46,480 bases of DNA from Synergistota bacterium (GCA_023450745.1 JAEXGR010000059.1:1-46480), one strand, 5' to 3'. Positions 24,211 to 33,204 are shown, counted from the first letter of the stretch. Notes: a model not told the origin generated them from the letters alone. Program-made: numbers and translations.

Positions 24211-25568
24211 TTGCCGCCTCCGGGTTCGCCAATAACCTCGCCGTTGTCGTAAACGACGCCGCCCCGCAGGATGACCTTGTCGATAACGCCATTGAGCCTC
24301 CAGCCGTCAAATACCGCCGCGATATCCTTCGCCATCGTTTGCATATCTTCCTTTTCAACAGTAAATTCCGCCGCCGGGTCGCATAATACGAAATCGGCGT
24401 CCGCACCGATTCTGATCGCCCCTTTGTCCGGGTAAAGACCGTAGGCCTTGGCGGGATTCGTCGCGATGAGTTCGACCGCGCGGCGCAGGGAGATTCGCCC
24501 GTCCGCGACAGCCTTCATCATGAGGCCGAAACGCGTTTCTAGTCCGGGGAAACCGGCGGGGGCAAGGAAGATATCTTGCGGGCTACGCTCTTTTTCTTCT
24601 ACCGTGTAGGGGGCATGGTCGCTCCCTACTGTATCTATCGTACCGTCTTCTATATAGTTCCACATTTTTTCGACACGCGCCCTGTCACGCAGCGCAGGGT
24701 TGCACTTCGCGTAGGCGCCGTATTTATTGAGGGCCTCTTCCGTAAGGTAAAGGTACTGCGGGCAGGTCTCGATCCAGATCTTCATGCCTCTGGCGCGCGC
24801 GGCTTTGGCGGCCTCTACTGCCTCCGGCGTCGAGATGTGCACCAGATAGAGGGGGCAGTCTATCGTCTCGGCGAGACGGATGAGGCGGTCCACCGCCAGC
24901 GCTTCAGCGACGGCGGGACGCGAGGCGGCGTGGTCGATGGGGGCGACGCGCCCCCTTCTGCGCAGCTCTGCGATCGCACCCGCGACGAGATCGTTGTCTT
25001 CCCCGTGGGCCGCCATCGGCAGGCCGGTCTTTTTTACCTCTTCCATGACCTTCAGCAGTTCATAATTCGTTTCGCTCGTGAGACCGGCGAATTCCTTTTC
25101 GCGCCCCTCCGGCGCAGCGTGGAGGAAGGTCTTATATCCCCAAACCCCCGCTTCAGCGACGCGGCCTATCTCCTCTATATGCTTGCCGCCCGCCGCGCCG
25201 AGGAAGGCGACGTCGACGATCGCTTGCTCCCTGACGGCAACGACGCGCGGCGCGAGCGTCTCCGGGCTGTACTGCGGCGGAGTGGAAATGGGGTGCTCGA
25301 TGATCGTCGTGACGCCCCCTGCGGCGGCGGCTTTTGTGCCGGAAATAAAGGTCTCACGGTGCGCCCCGCCGGGGTAGCGGATATGAACATGCGGGTCTAC
25401 CCCGCCGGGAAGCAGCGTCAGCCCTCCCGCGTCGATCACCCGATTGGCCGCGGGAAATTCCCCCGCCGCCCCCAGCGCGGCAACCTTGCCATCCTCCGCC
25501 AGCACCCAGCCTTTAAAATAATCATCCTCCGTGAGGATCTGCGCGTTTTTAACCAACAATCTTTCCAT
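24186..25568 (-). CDS. Cyclic amidohydrolase (allantoinase/hydantoinase family)
   Basis: A 460-residue TIM-barrel amidohydrolase that opens a cyclic ureide. Binuclear-metal motifs are present: D-P-H-V-H-I near residue 58, a carboxylated-Lys candidate in W-G-Y-K-T-F, A-A-H-G-E-D, L-V-H-I-S-T and G-S-D-H-A-P-Y. It resembles allantoinase most closely. Dihydropyrimidinase, hydantoinase and anaerobic purine-ring hydrolases share the fold. Located between iclR and the M20 gene in the molybdenum hydroxylase operon, it probably opens the hydroxylated product or a derivative. AGAGGCG lies upstream of the ATG. Confidence 0.88.
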   Translation of the reverse strand: MERLLVKNAQILTEDDYFKGWVLAEDGKVAALGAAGEFPAANRVIDAGGLTLLPGGVDPHVHIRYPGGAHRETFISGTKAAAAGGVTTIIEHPISTPPQYSPETLAPRVVAVREQAIVDVAFLGAAGGKHIEEIGRVAEAGVWGYKTFLHAAPEGREKEFAGLTSETNYELLKVMEEVKKTGLPMAAHGEDNDLVAGAIAELRRRGRVAPIDHAASRPAVAEALAVDRLIRLAETIDCPLYLVHISTPEAVEAAKAARARGMKIWIETCPQYLYLTEEALNKYGAYAKCNPALRDRARVEKMWNYIEDGTIDTVGSDHAPYTVEEKERSPQDIFLAPAGFPGLETRFGLMMKAVADGRISLRRAVELIATNPAKAYGLYPDKGAIRIGADADFVLCDPAAEFTVEKEDMQTMAKDIAAVFDGWRLNGVIDKVILRGGVVYDNGEVIGEPGGGKCLLKGKA

Positions 25569-25606
25569 AATAAAATCGCCTCTGGCTTTGACGGCCGGAC
25601 TCGACT

Positions 25607-26350
25607 TTACCGAACCGGCGTCAGATTTTTAGTTTCTTCGATCAATACAGAGAGCCACATGTCCCTGTCTCTCTCATAATCAAACCTCGTGCCCGCGACC
25701 GTCAGCGCCATGATCAGGTCCGTCCCGCACATGTCAATGTGAACGGATATCGCGGCGACGCCGGGGTCCATCTCTTCGACCGATTCGCAATATCCCTTTT
25801 CCCTTATCTGTTGCAGATCTTCCCTCAGCAGCTCCGGGTCCGTCACCGTAAATGGCGTGAACGCCTCCAACTTCTGAGAGAGCACCTTTTTCACAAGCGC
25901 CTCCGGAGCGTACGCCAGAAGCATCCTGCCGCTGGCCCCGGCGTGAAAGGGCTGTTCCTCGCCGATTATTGAGGCGCTCCTTACGACGCGGTTCGATTCT
26001 ATCTTGTGCAGACAGACCACCCGTTCGTGATCGATAATATTGAGGAAGGCGGATTGCCCGCACCGTTTGACCACATTCCGCAGCACGGGATCGATCTTTT
26101 TTACCGTGTCGAGATTTACACGCCATTCGTTGGCCAGCGAGAGGAATTTCAATCCAATATAATAATTCTTGTCCTCTTCGTCCTGATAGGCCCAGCCGAT
26201 GGCGGTCAGCTCTTGCAATATGCGGTGAACCGTACTCTTCGGCACACCGGTAAGCTCCTCTATCTTCCTTACGCTGTGCGCCTCTTCCGAATTTTCAAGC
26301 GCCTCCAAGATCGTCAGGATCGTATCTATGGAATCAAAAAACTTTCGCAT
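25607..26350 (-). CDS. IclR-family regulator within the purine operon
   Basis: A 247-residue regulator. The N-terminal winged helix-turn-helix reads H-S-V-R-K-I-E-E-L-T-G-V-P-K-S-T-V-H-R-I-L-Q-E-L. The C-terminal IclR ligand domain (residues ~75-245) includes F-H-A-G-A-S-G-R-M-L-L-A-Y. GGAGG stands seven bases before the ATG. It is transcribed with the catabolic genes between the hydroxylase and the amidohydrolases, so feedback control by a pathway ring compound is likely. It is clearly paralogous to the regulator at 33205-33948 across the ligand domain. Confidence 0.92.
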   Translation of the reverse strand: MRKFFDSIDTILTILEALENSEEAHSVRKIEELTGVPKSTVHRILQELTAIGWAYQDEEDKNYYIGLKFLSLANEWRVNLDTVKKIDPVLRNVVKRCGQSAFLNIIDHERVVCLHKIESNRVVRSASIIGEEQPFHAGASGRMLLAYAPEALVKKVLSQKLEAFTPFTVTDPELLREDLQQIREKGYCESVEEMDPGVAAISVHIDMCGTDLIMALTVAGTRFDYERDRDMWLSVLIEETKNLTPVR

Positions 26351-26411
26351 CGGTCATCCTCCCCGCCGGGCCGCTCTCCGCAACAGACGTGGAGAATCAC
26401 CGGACAGCTTT

Positions 26412-26948
26412 TTATTTGTGCTCGCAGCCGCAGGGCGGAAGGTCGTCCTGTATCCAGACGCCATCCTCCGGATCGTCAAGGACCTCGCCGTCGGCCACGC
26501 TCATCACAGCTTTGAATATCTTATCATAACCCGTGCAGCGGCAGAGGTTCCCTGAGAGGGCCTTTCTCAGTTCGTCCATAGTCGGGTGCGGATTGCGGTC
26601 GAGCAGCGCCTTCGAGGAGAGAAGCATACCCGGCGTGCAGTAGCCGCACTGTATCGCGCCGTAGGCGACGAACGCCTTCTGGAGCGGATGAAGGGCCTTC
26701 TCGCCGCCGAGCCCCTCTATCGTCAGAATATCCGTTCCCTCGGCGTCGGCCACGAGCATAAGGCAGGAGTTGACGGGCCTGCCGTCAACCAGCACCGTGC
26801 AGGTGCCGCATTCGCCGCCGCCGCATCCGCACTTGGTTCCGGTAAAATGCAGATCGTCGCGCAGAAAATCGAGCAGAGTATGGTTTACCGGTACCTCTTT
26901 CGTTATCGCCTTGCCATTCAGAATAAAACTTACCTTTTTCTTAAGCAT
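26412..26948 (-). CDS. xdhC: Molybdenum hydroxylase [2Fe-2S] subunit
   Basis: A 178-residue small subunit of a xanthine-dehydrogenase-family enzyme that carries electrons between the Mo site and FAD. The plant-type ferredoxin cluster is C-G-C-G-G-G-E-C-G-T-C with a later Cys in V-N-S-C. The second cluster motif is C-G-Y-C-T-P-G followed by C-R-C-T-G-Y. The tail (G-C-E-H) is longer than usual by about 15 residues. ATG 26948 is well placed behind GAGGGG; an in-frame GTG at 26957 is less so. Follows the FAD subunit by 17 bp. The symbol uses E. coli naming for the FeS subunit, not the accessory protein XdhC. Confidence 0.94.
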   Translation of the reverse strand: MLKKKVSFILNGKAITKEVPVNHTLLDFLRDDLHFTGTKCGCGGGECGTCTVLVDGRPVNSCLMLVADAEGTDILTIEGLGGEKALHPLQKAFVAYGAIQCGYCTPGMLLSSKALLDRNPHPTMDELRKALSGNLCRCTGYDKIFKAVMSVADGEVLDDPEDGVWIQDDLPPCGCEHK

Positions 26949-26965
26949 CTCTCTCACCCCTCAGC

Positions 26966-27808
26966 CTATCTGCAAAGCTCTCTCAGCAACCCGGCGGCGG
27001 CAGCCCTAAGCATGTGGCTCCGATACGCCGCCGAGCCGCGAACGTCGTCTATCGGCGAGGCGGCGGCGGTGACAAGCCCTGAGACCTTCTCAATATCACG
27101 CGCGGCGTCCGAACCTTCAAGCGCCTTTTCCGCTTCCGCCGCCCGGATCGGAGTCGGGGCGACCGAACCCATTGCGATGCGGGCCCTAGTACAGACTCCG
27201 CCCGCGAATGAAAGGGAAACGGCCATATTCATCACCGCGATATCGGCGGCCTTGCGCGGCCCCATTTTGAAAAACGCCTGCCTGGTATCCTCCGGCATTT
27301 TCGGGAGGCGCAGGGCCTTCAATATTTCGCCGCTCTCAAGGCAGTTCTTTCCCGGTCCTTTGAAGAAGTCTATTAGCTTCGTCTCACGTTCATGTTTACC
27401 GTCGGTGATTACCGCGACGGCGTCCGAGACCAGCAGGCCGGGTACCGTGTCCGCACAGGGCGACGAATTGCAGATATTACCGCCGATGGTGCCGAGGTTG
27501 CGTACCTGCGGCGTTCCGATATTGTCCGCCCCTTCCGCGACGGAGCGCCATCCGTCATAAAACTCTTCGGATTCGGCAAGTTCCGCGATCTTTGTCAGCG
27601 CTCCGATAATGACCCCGTCGTCCGAGAAGCGCATCCCTTTAAGCTCTTCTATACCTTTAAGATTTACGACCACCGCCGGCCTTCTGACACCGTGCTTGAC
27701 CTGCACGACAAGATCGGTGCCGCCAGCTATCGCCCACGCACCCTCCGCCGTCAACAGGTTGCAGGCCTCGGCGACCGTCTTCGGCTCATAATAATCAAAT
27801 TCTCTCAT
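26966..27808 (-). CDS. xdhB: Molybdenum hydroxylase FAD-binding subunit
   Basis: A 280-residue medium subunit. The FAD contacts are A-I-A-G-G-T-D-L near residue 30 and T-I-G-G-N-I-C-N-S-S-P-C-A-D near residue 105, both typical of the family. It passes electrons from the Fe-S subunit to NAD or another acceptor. GGAGG overlaps the end of the preceding gene, whose stop lies three bases before this ATG, so translation is tightly coupled. Confidence 0.94.
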   Translation of the reverse strand: MREFDYYEPKTVAEACNLLTAEGAWAIAGGTDLVVQVKHGVRRPAVVVNLKGIEELKGMRFSDDGVIIGALTKIAELAESEEFYDGWRSVAEGADNIGTPQVRNLGTIGGNICNSSPCADTVPGLLVSDAVAVITDGKHERETKLIDFFKGPGKNCLESGEILKALRLPKMPEDTRQAFFKMGPRKAADIAVMNMAVSLSFAGGVCTRARIAMGSVAPTPIRAAEAEKALEGSDAARDIEKVSGLVTAAASPIDDVRGSAAYRSHMLRAAAAGLLRELCR

Positions 27809-27811
27809 AAC

Positions 27812-30145
27812 CTACGCCTCCTTCGCCCACAACGCATCGAGTACCTTTTCCGGCGTACAGGGAAGATCAGGGATCCTCACCCCGCACGCGTCATAGATCG
27901 CGTTGGCGATCGCCGGAGCCACGGGGTTCGTAACTCCCTCGCCAACACCCTTCGCCCCCAGAGGCCCCGTCGGCTCCCAGGTCTCCTCCGTAATCACCTC
28001 GACGGGCGGCATATCCATTGAGGTGAGAATCTTATAATCCCCGAATTGTGCGTTGAGCGGACGTCCGCTCTTTTTATCAAAGACAGTATCTTCCATGAGC
28101 GCGTATCCGGCCCCCATGTGCACACCGCCGACGATCTGCCCTTCGACGTTGTTGAGATTCATGATCGTCCCCGCGTCGGCTCCAGCGACAACCCTTACTA
28201 TATCGACCTTACCCGTGATCGTGTCTACGTCCACCTCGGCGAAAATGACCGTGAAGTGCGGCGGACAGGCCTGCGGCCGTATCGTAGAGGTGGCGCAGAC
28301 ATTGCCCCAGCCGCTGGAAATACCCTTAAGCATCACCTCTCCGACGGACTTGCTCACGCTCGGATCGGCCACAAGATAGATGCGACTATTTTTGATGTCG
28401 ATCTCTTCCAGCCCGCAGCCGAAGACGCGCGCGCCCCATTCAATGATCTGCTCGCGGATATCCGCCGCGCATTTCGCGACCGGCTGCCCCGCGCCGTAAA
28501 CGCCGCGGCTCGCGTGCGTCGCGCCGTCAAAGATCGTGCAGTCGGTATCGCCGTCTTTGATATGCACGTCCTCGTAGCGTAGCCCGACGATCTCGGCGAC
28601 CATCGAGCAGTAGACGCTCATGTTGCCGCTGCCACAGTCCGCCGCCGAATTGAGGATTGTCGCCGTGCCATCCTCGTTCATCTTGACGATCGCCCCGCTC
28701 ACATCAATGATAAACTTGTTCGGCTTCTCGGAGCCGCAGCCCGACGTATGAAAACCACGGGCGAGCCCGATGCCGCGTTTAATCCAGGGCTTGTCGGGAT
28801 ATGGCACCCGCCCGCTGCCGCGGCCCCTCTTCTCCCAGCCGATGGCCGCCGCGCCCTTTTCGAGGAGCGGTAGCGTGCCGTTTGAACGGATGGTGCTGAT
28901 GACCGCCGGACCTTGTCCGTAGAATTTATCTCCGACGGAGAGGATATTCATTTTGCGGAATTCTATCGGTTCAATGCCGAGCTTCTCAGCCGCCTCGTCC
29001 ATCAAGCTTTCCATCGCCCAGGTTGCCTGCGGGTTTCCTGCGCCGCGCATCGCTGTCAGCGGCGGCGTGTTCGTATAGACGGCACGCCCTGACATGCGCA
29101 GATTGGGGCACTTGTACATCGAAAGCGTGAAGCCTGCGGCAAGCATCATCTTTGAAGATCCGCTGAAAGCGTAGGAGCCGGTGTCATCCGTAACGTCGGC
29201 GTGAAGGGCGATGATCTTCCCCTCTTTCGTAAATCCAGCCTTGAGATCGAGGAGCATCGGGTGGCGGCCGCAGGAGAGGAACATCTCTTCGCGCGTCTTC
29301 TCCGCCTTGACCGGAGAACCGGTCCTTAAAGCGAGGAAAGCGCAGATATTTTCAATAAATCCGGTCTGGATGTGAGCGCCGAAGGCTCCGCCGAGGAATA
29401 CCCGGTGACAGGTGATTTTTGAAACTGGCAGGCCGAGGGAATAGGCGATATTCATGCGCATGGCATGGATGCCCTGCGAAGTGGCCCAGACATCAACATG
29501 CCCGTTTCCGTCGGGCACGCAGAGGACGGCGGTCCTCTCAAGCGGGGCGGGGTTCGGCTTTGAAGTGCGGAAATGCTTCGTCAATATCAAATCCGCCTCA
29601 TCAAAGGCCTTTTCCACGTCTCCGATGGTGATGTCGACCATGTCGAAGACATTGCCCCTTATATTGACCGGATTGTCGCCCTTGAGCGCCTCTTCGTGTA
29701 TCACGGGCGCCTCCGGCGCAAGCGTCGATTCAAAATCCAGAGCTGACGGCAGCACCTCGTATTCAACTTTTATCTTTTCGATGGCCGCCTCCGCCGCCTC
29801 TACCGTCTCCGCCGCCACCGCTGCCACACGGTCCCCGACATGGCGCACGTGACGCTCCAGCAGATAACTGTCCTTATACATGATCTCCGGAACATGGAGA
29901 TACTGATGCATGCTCAATATCTTCGGCACATCGTCGTAGGTTATGATATCGACCACGCCCGGCACGTTCAGCGCCTCGCTTTTATCGACGCTCTTCACGA
30001 CCGCGTTTGCGTAAGGGCTGCGCAGTATCTTGCAGTGAAGCATATTCGGCACATAAAGGTCGCCGGTATACTTGAGCCTGCCCATCGCCTTGAGGCGCGC
30101 CTCCTGCTTCTCCTGCCTTTTGCCAACGATCTGGAAGTTCTTCAA
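27812..30145 (-). CDS. xdhA: Molybdenum hydroxylase large (molybdopterin-binding) subunit, xanthine dehydrogenase type
   Basis: A 777-residue catalytic subunit that hydroxylates an N-heterocycle such as xanthine or hypoxanthine at a Mo centre. Visible are the N-terminal hammerhead domain, the cofactor-contact motif G-G-A-F-G-A-H near residue 255, M-R-G-A-G-N-P-Q-A-T near 365, and the C-terminal G-A-K-G-V-G-E-G that holds the catalytic Glu. The start is TTG behind GGGAGTGAG. Nearby yqeB, a molybdopterin-binding protein, an XdhC/CoxI factor and yedEF-like genes suggest the selenium-dependent class, where a labile Se replaces the Mo-bound sulfur. The sequence alone cannot prove this, and the exact substrate is inferred. 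Confidence 0.93.
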   Translation of the reverse strand: MKNFQIVGKRQEKQEARLKAMGRLKYTGDLYVPNMLHCKILRSPYANAVVKSVDKSEALNVPGVVDIITYDDVPKILSMHQYLHVPEIMYKDSYLLERHVRHVGDRVAAVAAETVEAAEAAIEKIKVEYEVLPSALDFESTLAPEAPVIHEEALKGDNPVNIRGNVFDMVDITIGDVEKAFDEADLILTKHFRTSKPNPAPLERTAVLCVPDGNGHVDVWATSQGIHAMRMNIAYSLGLPVSKITCHRVFLGGAFGAHIQTGFIENICAFLALRTGSPVKAEKTREEMFLSCGRHPMLLDLKAGFTKEGKIIALHADVTDDTGSYAFSGSSKMMLAAGFTLSMYKCPNLRMSGRAVYTNTPPLTAMRGAGNPQATWAMESLMDEAAEKLGIEPIEFRKMNILSVGDKFYGQGPAVISTIRSNGTLPLLEKGAAAIGWEKRGRGSGRVPYPDKPWIKRGIGLARGFHTSGCGSEKPNKFIIDVSGAIVKMNEDGTATILNSAADCGSGNMSVYCSMVAEIVGLRYEDVHIKDGDTDCTIFDGATHASRGVYGAGQPVAKCAADIREQIIEWGARVFGCGLEEIDIKNSRIYLVADPSVSKSVGEVMLKGISSGWGNVCATSTIRPQACPPHFTVIFAEVDVDTITGKVDIVRVVAGADAGTIMNLNNVEGQIVGGVHMGAGYALMEDTVFDKKSGRPLNAQFGDYKILTSMDMPPVEVITEETWEPTGPLGAKGVGEGVTNPVAPAIANAIYDACGVRIPDLPCTPEKVLDALWAKEA

Positions 30146-30219
30146 TGCGACTCACTCCCTATATTCTTCTCATATTTAAACTCAAAACGACAGCAATTTC
30201 GCGAAATACTTATACATAA

Positions 30220-30417
30220 TCAACGCCAACATCCTTTTTCGTCCATTTTATAAAAGACATATCCACATATTATCCCTGGCAAAATTGGCCAGCTAAGCAG
30301 AAGCAATGTTGGTGCTTTCACAGGCAGTTTCATTACCAGTCCAAATACTATAAATAACCAAAAGGTTGTGCAAAAAGCAGAACAGTAAAGCCCTAATTTA
30401 CTTTTTTCATTTTTCAT
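30220..30417 (-). CDS. Small two-helix membrane protein, symporter partner
   Basis: A 65-residue protein with two hydrophobic segments (about residues 10-30 and 37-53) and charged ends. GGAGG sits seven bases before ATG 30417. It begins 16 bp after the sodium:solute symporter, an arrangement known for short companion proteins such as DUF997/DUF3311 members. I cannot place it in a named family with certainty. AT-rich like the symporter gene. Confidence 0.75.
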   Translation of the reverse strand: MKNEKSKLGLYCSAFCTTFWLFIVFGLVMKLPVKAPTLLLLSWPILPGIICGYVFYKMDEKGCWR

Positions 30418-30433
30418 TTTTATACCTCCAGAT

Positions 30434-31885
30434 TTAAACAGGTTTATGTATCTCGGCGTATATCTCCGCAGCACCTTCCTGCTTTGTGCAGAGAGAAATA
30501 ATGACCATGACGCTCATCGAAAATACAATTCCGACAAGGTTGATCGGTACCCACCCTGGGATTATTCCTTTATTTTTAGCAAGAGTTATTCCAATTATCA
30601 GAGGCATCGTTAAGAACATTGACCATGTTGCACCAGCGGTCGTGGCCTTTTTCCACAAGAGGCCACAATATATCGCAGGCACCCACGCACCAAAAGCGGC
30701 TGTGGCAAAAAGAAAAGCGTACATAATCGTAGCTGTTCCAATACTTGGGCTAAGTGAGCCAAAATAGACAATAACGCCTATTACTATTACTGCAAACCTA
30801 GAGACCAGCAACAGCTGTTTTTCACTCATATTCGGGAACATGAAATCTTTGATTATGCAAGAGCTAAGTGTCGCTGAAGCCTGCTGGTAAAGGGAAGTTG
30901 CCGTGGATATCGCGGCAGCCACAACTCCTGCAAGTCCTACCGCCCCCATTATCGTCGGTACAAGGTTTTTACACGCCCAAACATAAGATTCCACAGGTTT
31001 CACTCCAGTGTTCAGTAAGGGGAAGAAACTAAAAGGATACAGCAAGGAAATCATCAGCACAGGATAGATCGCAGCGAGAAGGATCATTGCCTTTCCAAGC
31101 TCTCTTTCGCTCTTTGCAATATTTACGCGGCTTATCAAATGCGGCGCGCCTATATTCAACAGAAGAGAGAGAACATTCATCTCAATTATCAGCATTAGCC
31201 CATTGAATTTTGACGCATTACCCTGCCATGTAAATATATATGGCAGGCTTTCTTTAGCCTTGGTAATTGCGACATCAAGCCCGCCGACATGGTACACAAC
31301 AGCTGGCCCTATAATTAATGCCGCCATAAGAAAAACAATGAACATTGCAGTATCGGTCACAACCACAGACCTCATACCACCAACAACCGTAAATAAGGTG
31401 ATAATTATCATGATTGCAATCAAAGATATTTGATTTGACCACCCGAACAAATTGTTGAGAACCACTACAGTTCCCATTATTACCGTTATCATGTAAGCAG
31501 TCATTGAAATAAGCACAACTATGGCCGCAGCTAATTGCGGAGCTTTACCTGGGTATCGCTTTGCAAAAAAATCAGGAATGGTTAAGAGCTTCATTCTATA
31601 AAGGTAACGGCCGGCATATAACCCGACGAAAAGGCTCGCTGATATAGTTGCGCCAAACTGGGTTATCATCGCCAATGGGCCGGACATGGAAGCTGTTGCT
31701 GTGAATCCGGTAAATGTTACACTGCTGAGATTAGATGCAATCAAAGTCCCTGTTATAAAGAAAGCTGGAGCACTGCGGCTCATTACAAAATGATCCTCGA
31801 CAGTTTTTGTCTGTCGCCCCGCGTATAAACCAATAAACAAATAACCGAACAGAAAAACTAGTGAAATTATCCCATAAATATCCAC
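30434..31885 (-). CDS. Sodium:solute symporter (SSS family)
   Basis: A 483-residue inner-membrane Na+-coupled importer with about 13 helices. The N-terminus has V-E-D-H-F-V-M-S-R-S-A-P-A-F and the family's unwound first core helix (N-L-S-S-V-T-F-T-G-F-T-A-T-A). The sodium-site region reads A-A-A-I-S-T-A-T-S-L-Y-Q-Q-A-S. The start is GTG behind GAGGGGG. First gene of the xdh-amidohydrolase operon, so uptake of a purine or cyclic ureide is likely. Base composition is visibly more AT-rich than the enzymes downstream, which may indicate separate acquisition. Confidence 0.9.
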   Translation of the reverse strand: MDIYGIISLVFLFGYLFIGLYAGRQTKTVEDHFVMSRSAPAFFITGTLIASNLSSVTFTGFTATASMSGPLAMITQFGATISASLFVGLYAGRYLYRMKLLTIPDFFAKRYPGKAPQLAAAIVVLISMTAYMITVIMGTVVVLNNLFGWSNQISLIAIMIIITLFTVVGGMRSVVVTDTAMFIVFLMAALIIGPAVVYHVGGLDVAITKAKESLPYIFTWQGNASKFNGLMLIIEMNVLSLLLNIGAPHLISRVNIAKSERELGKAMILLAAIYPVLMISLLYPFSFFPLLNTGVKPVESYVWACKNLVPTIMGAVGLAGVVAAAISTATSLYQQASATLSSCIIKDFMFPNMSEKQLLLVSRFAVIVIGVIVYFGSLSPSIGTATIMYAFLFATAAFGAWVPAIYCGLLWKKATTAGATWSMFLTMPLIIGITLAKNKGIIPGWVPINLVGIVFSMSVMVIISLCTKQEGAAEIYAEIHKPV

Positions 31886-32166
31886 ACTTATTCCCCCTCA
31901 TATTTGTTTGTAGCACTTTCGATTTTGTGACGATTAACGATGATAGGACATATGTCCCGTATGTATATATTCAACCCTATTATTATATTTTTGTCAATAT
32001 TATTTTTTAAAAAAATCTATGTACTATTTTTTATTAAATAATATTCTTATAACAATAAATACTTTTGTATATTTCAGAAATATTAAAAGTATCTTACTTA
32101 ATGCAACACTATTGCATTAAAATTTTAGGCTTAAATTTAGTCCTGTGATAGGCACTCAAATCTACA
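31886..32166. promoter_or_regulatory. Palindrome-rich divergent control region (symporter side)
   Basis: No gene is seen in this very AT-rich stretch. It holds a perfect palindrome GGACATATGTCC (31946-31957). A near-perfect 34-bp symmetry follows, with ends ATACTTTT (32059-32066) / AAAAGTAT (32085-32092) around ATATTTC-A-GAAATAT. TTAATGCAA (32098-32106) / TTGCATTAA (32112-32120) is exact. A minus-strand TTGACA at 31997-31992 could serve the symporter operon, though its -10 box is unclear. These look like operators for one or both IclR regulators. Confidence 0.6.
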
Positions 32167-32223
32167 TTGACAATAATTACTATTGAGAACATAATATTGG
32201 GACATAAGTCCAATATTATGTCC
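32167..32223 (+). promoter_or_regulatory. yqeB promoter with overlapping operator
   Basis: TTGACA (32167-32172) and CATAAT (32190-32195) have a 17-bp spacer. The -10 box begins a long palindrome, CATAATATTGG (32190-32200) / CCAATATTATG (32210-32220), whose centre contains GGACATAAGTCC. This is nearly the same as the palindrome GGACATATGTCC near the opposite promoter. A further TATGTCC is at 32217-32223. One shared repressor is likely. Confidence 0.75.
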
Positions 32224-32260
32224 AACAACTATTCTTACAAAACAAAAGGGTGAAAGGGAG

Positions 32261-33049
32261 ATGGGCAAAAATAAACTTGCGATAGTGCGCGGGGGCGGAG
32301 ACCTCGCCACGGGAGTGATACACCGGCTTTGGAGGTCAAAATTCGACGTGCTCTGTCTTGAGACGGCCCGCCCTCTTGTGGTGCGCAGGACCGTCGCCGC
32401 GGCAGAGGCCGTATTCGACGGGAAGTTTGAAATAGAGGATATGTGCGCCGTGAAGATCGGATCGCTTGCTGAATGGACCGACCGGCGCAAGGTGGCGGTG
32501 CTGGTCGACCCGGAGGGAAAATCGATCAGGGAGCTTTCTCCGTCCGTGGTCGTGGACGCGACGATGATGAAGCGTTACACGGGGACTTCAAAAGATATGG
32601 CACCGCTGGTACTTGCACTCGGCCCCGGATTCTCAGCACCGGAGCAGGTACACGGCGTGATAGAGACAAAGCGGGGACATTATCTCGGCAGGCTCATCAC
32701 CAACGGCTCCGCGATCCCCAACACGGGCGTCCCCGGGATGGAGATGGGTTACACCACGGAACGGCTGCTGCGCGCGCCAGCCAGCGGTTATGTAAAGAAT
32801 GTACGCGATATCGGCGACCACGTCGAGCGCGGAGAGCTGATCGCGGCAGTCGGCGAGGCGGAGGTCCGCGCTCAGATAAGCGGAATACTTCGCGGCCTCA
32901 TACACCCAAGCGTAAAAGTGGAGGCGGGGCTCAAGATAGGCGACGTCGATCCCAGAAACGTCAGGGAACACTGCTTCAGCATCACGGACAAAGCTCTGGC
33001 GATCGCCGGCGGCGTGCTCGAGGCGATAATGAGTTTTAATTGCCGTTAA
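32261..33049 (+). CDS. yqeB: Selenium-dependent molybdenum hydroxylase system protein YqeB
   Basis: A 262-residue protein of the YqeB/EF2563 family, an accessory protein that in comparative genomics tracks with selenium-dependent molybdenum hydroxylases. The N-terminal V-R-G-G-G-D-L-A-T-G-V-I-H-R-L is a Rossmann-like nucleotide loop. The second half contains the lipoyl/biotinyl-like fold with A-P-A-S-G-Y-V and I-G-D-H-V-E-R-G, and I-G-D-V-D-P-R near the end. AAAGGGAG precedes the ATG. Its biochemical role is not established. It is divergent from the xdh operon under a shared palindrome-rich region. Confidence 0.88.
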   Translation: MGKNKLAIVRGGGDLATGVIHRLWRSKFDVLCLETARPLVVRRTVAAAEAVFDGKFEIEDMCAVKIGSLAEWTDRRKVAVLVDPEGKSIRELSPSVVVDATMMKRYTGTSKDMAPLVLALGPGFSAPEQVHGVIETKRGHYLGRLITNGSAIPNTGVPGMEMGYTTERLLRAPASGYVKNVRDIGDHVERGELIAAVGEAEVRAQISGILRGLIHPSVKVEAGLKIGDVDPRNVREHCFSITDKALAIAGGVLEAIMSFNCR

Positions 33050-33164
33050 ATAAACCAACGCAAAATATACTACACACAATACCGTTCGCAAGATTTAACA
33101 GACGTACATATCATTTATCTATAAATATTACACAAAAAGACTCTGAAATACCTGTAAACTAGGA

Positions 33165-33170
33165 TATAAT
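33165..33170 (+). promoter_or_regulatory. -10 box of the second IclR gene
   Basis: A perfect TATAAT lies 35 bp before the start codon in an AT-rich 155-bp gap. No convincing -35 hexamer was found at 16-18 bp, so activation or an extended element may be needed. Confidence 0.4.
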
Positions 33171-33204
33171 TAATAGATATAGTAATTATTTAAGGAGATA
33201 GATA

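Noticed and set aside
24576..25679. 367-codon plus-strand frame opposite the cyclic amidohydrolase
   Set aside because: Antisense shadow with biased composition and no motifs; the opposite gene has all metal-site motifs.
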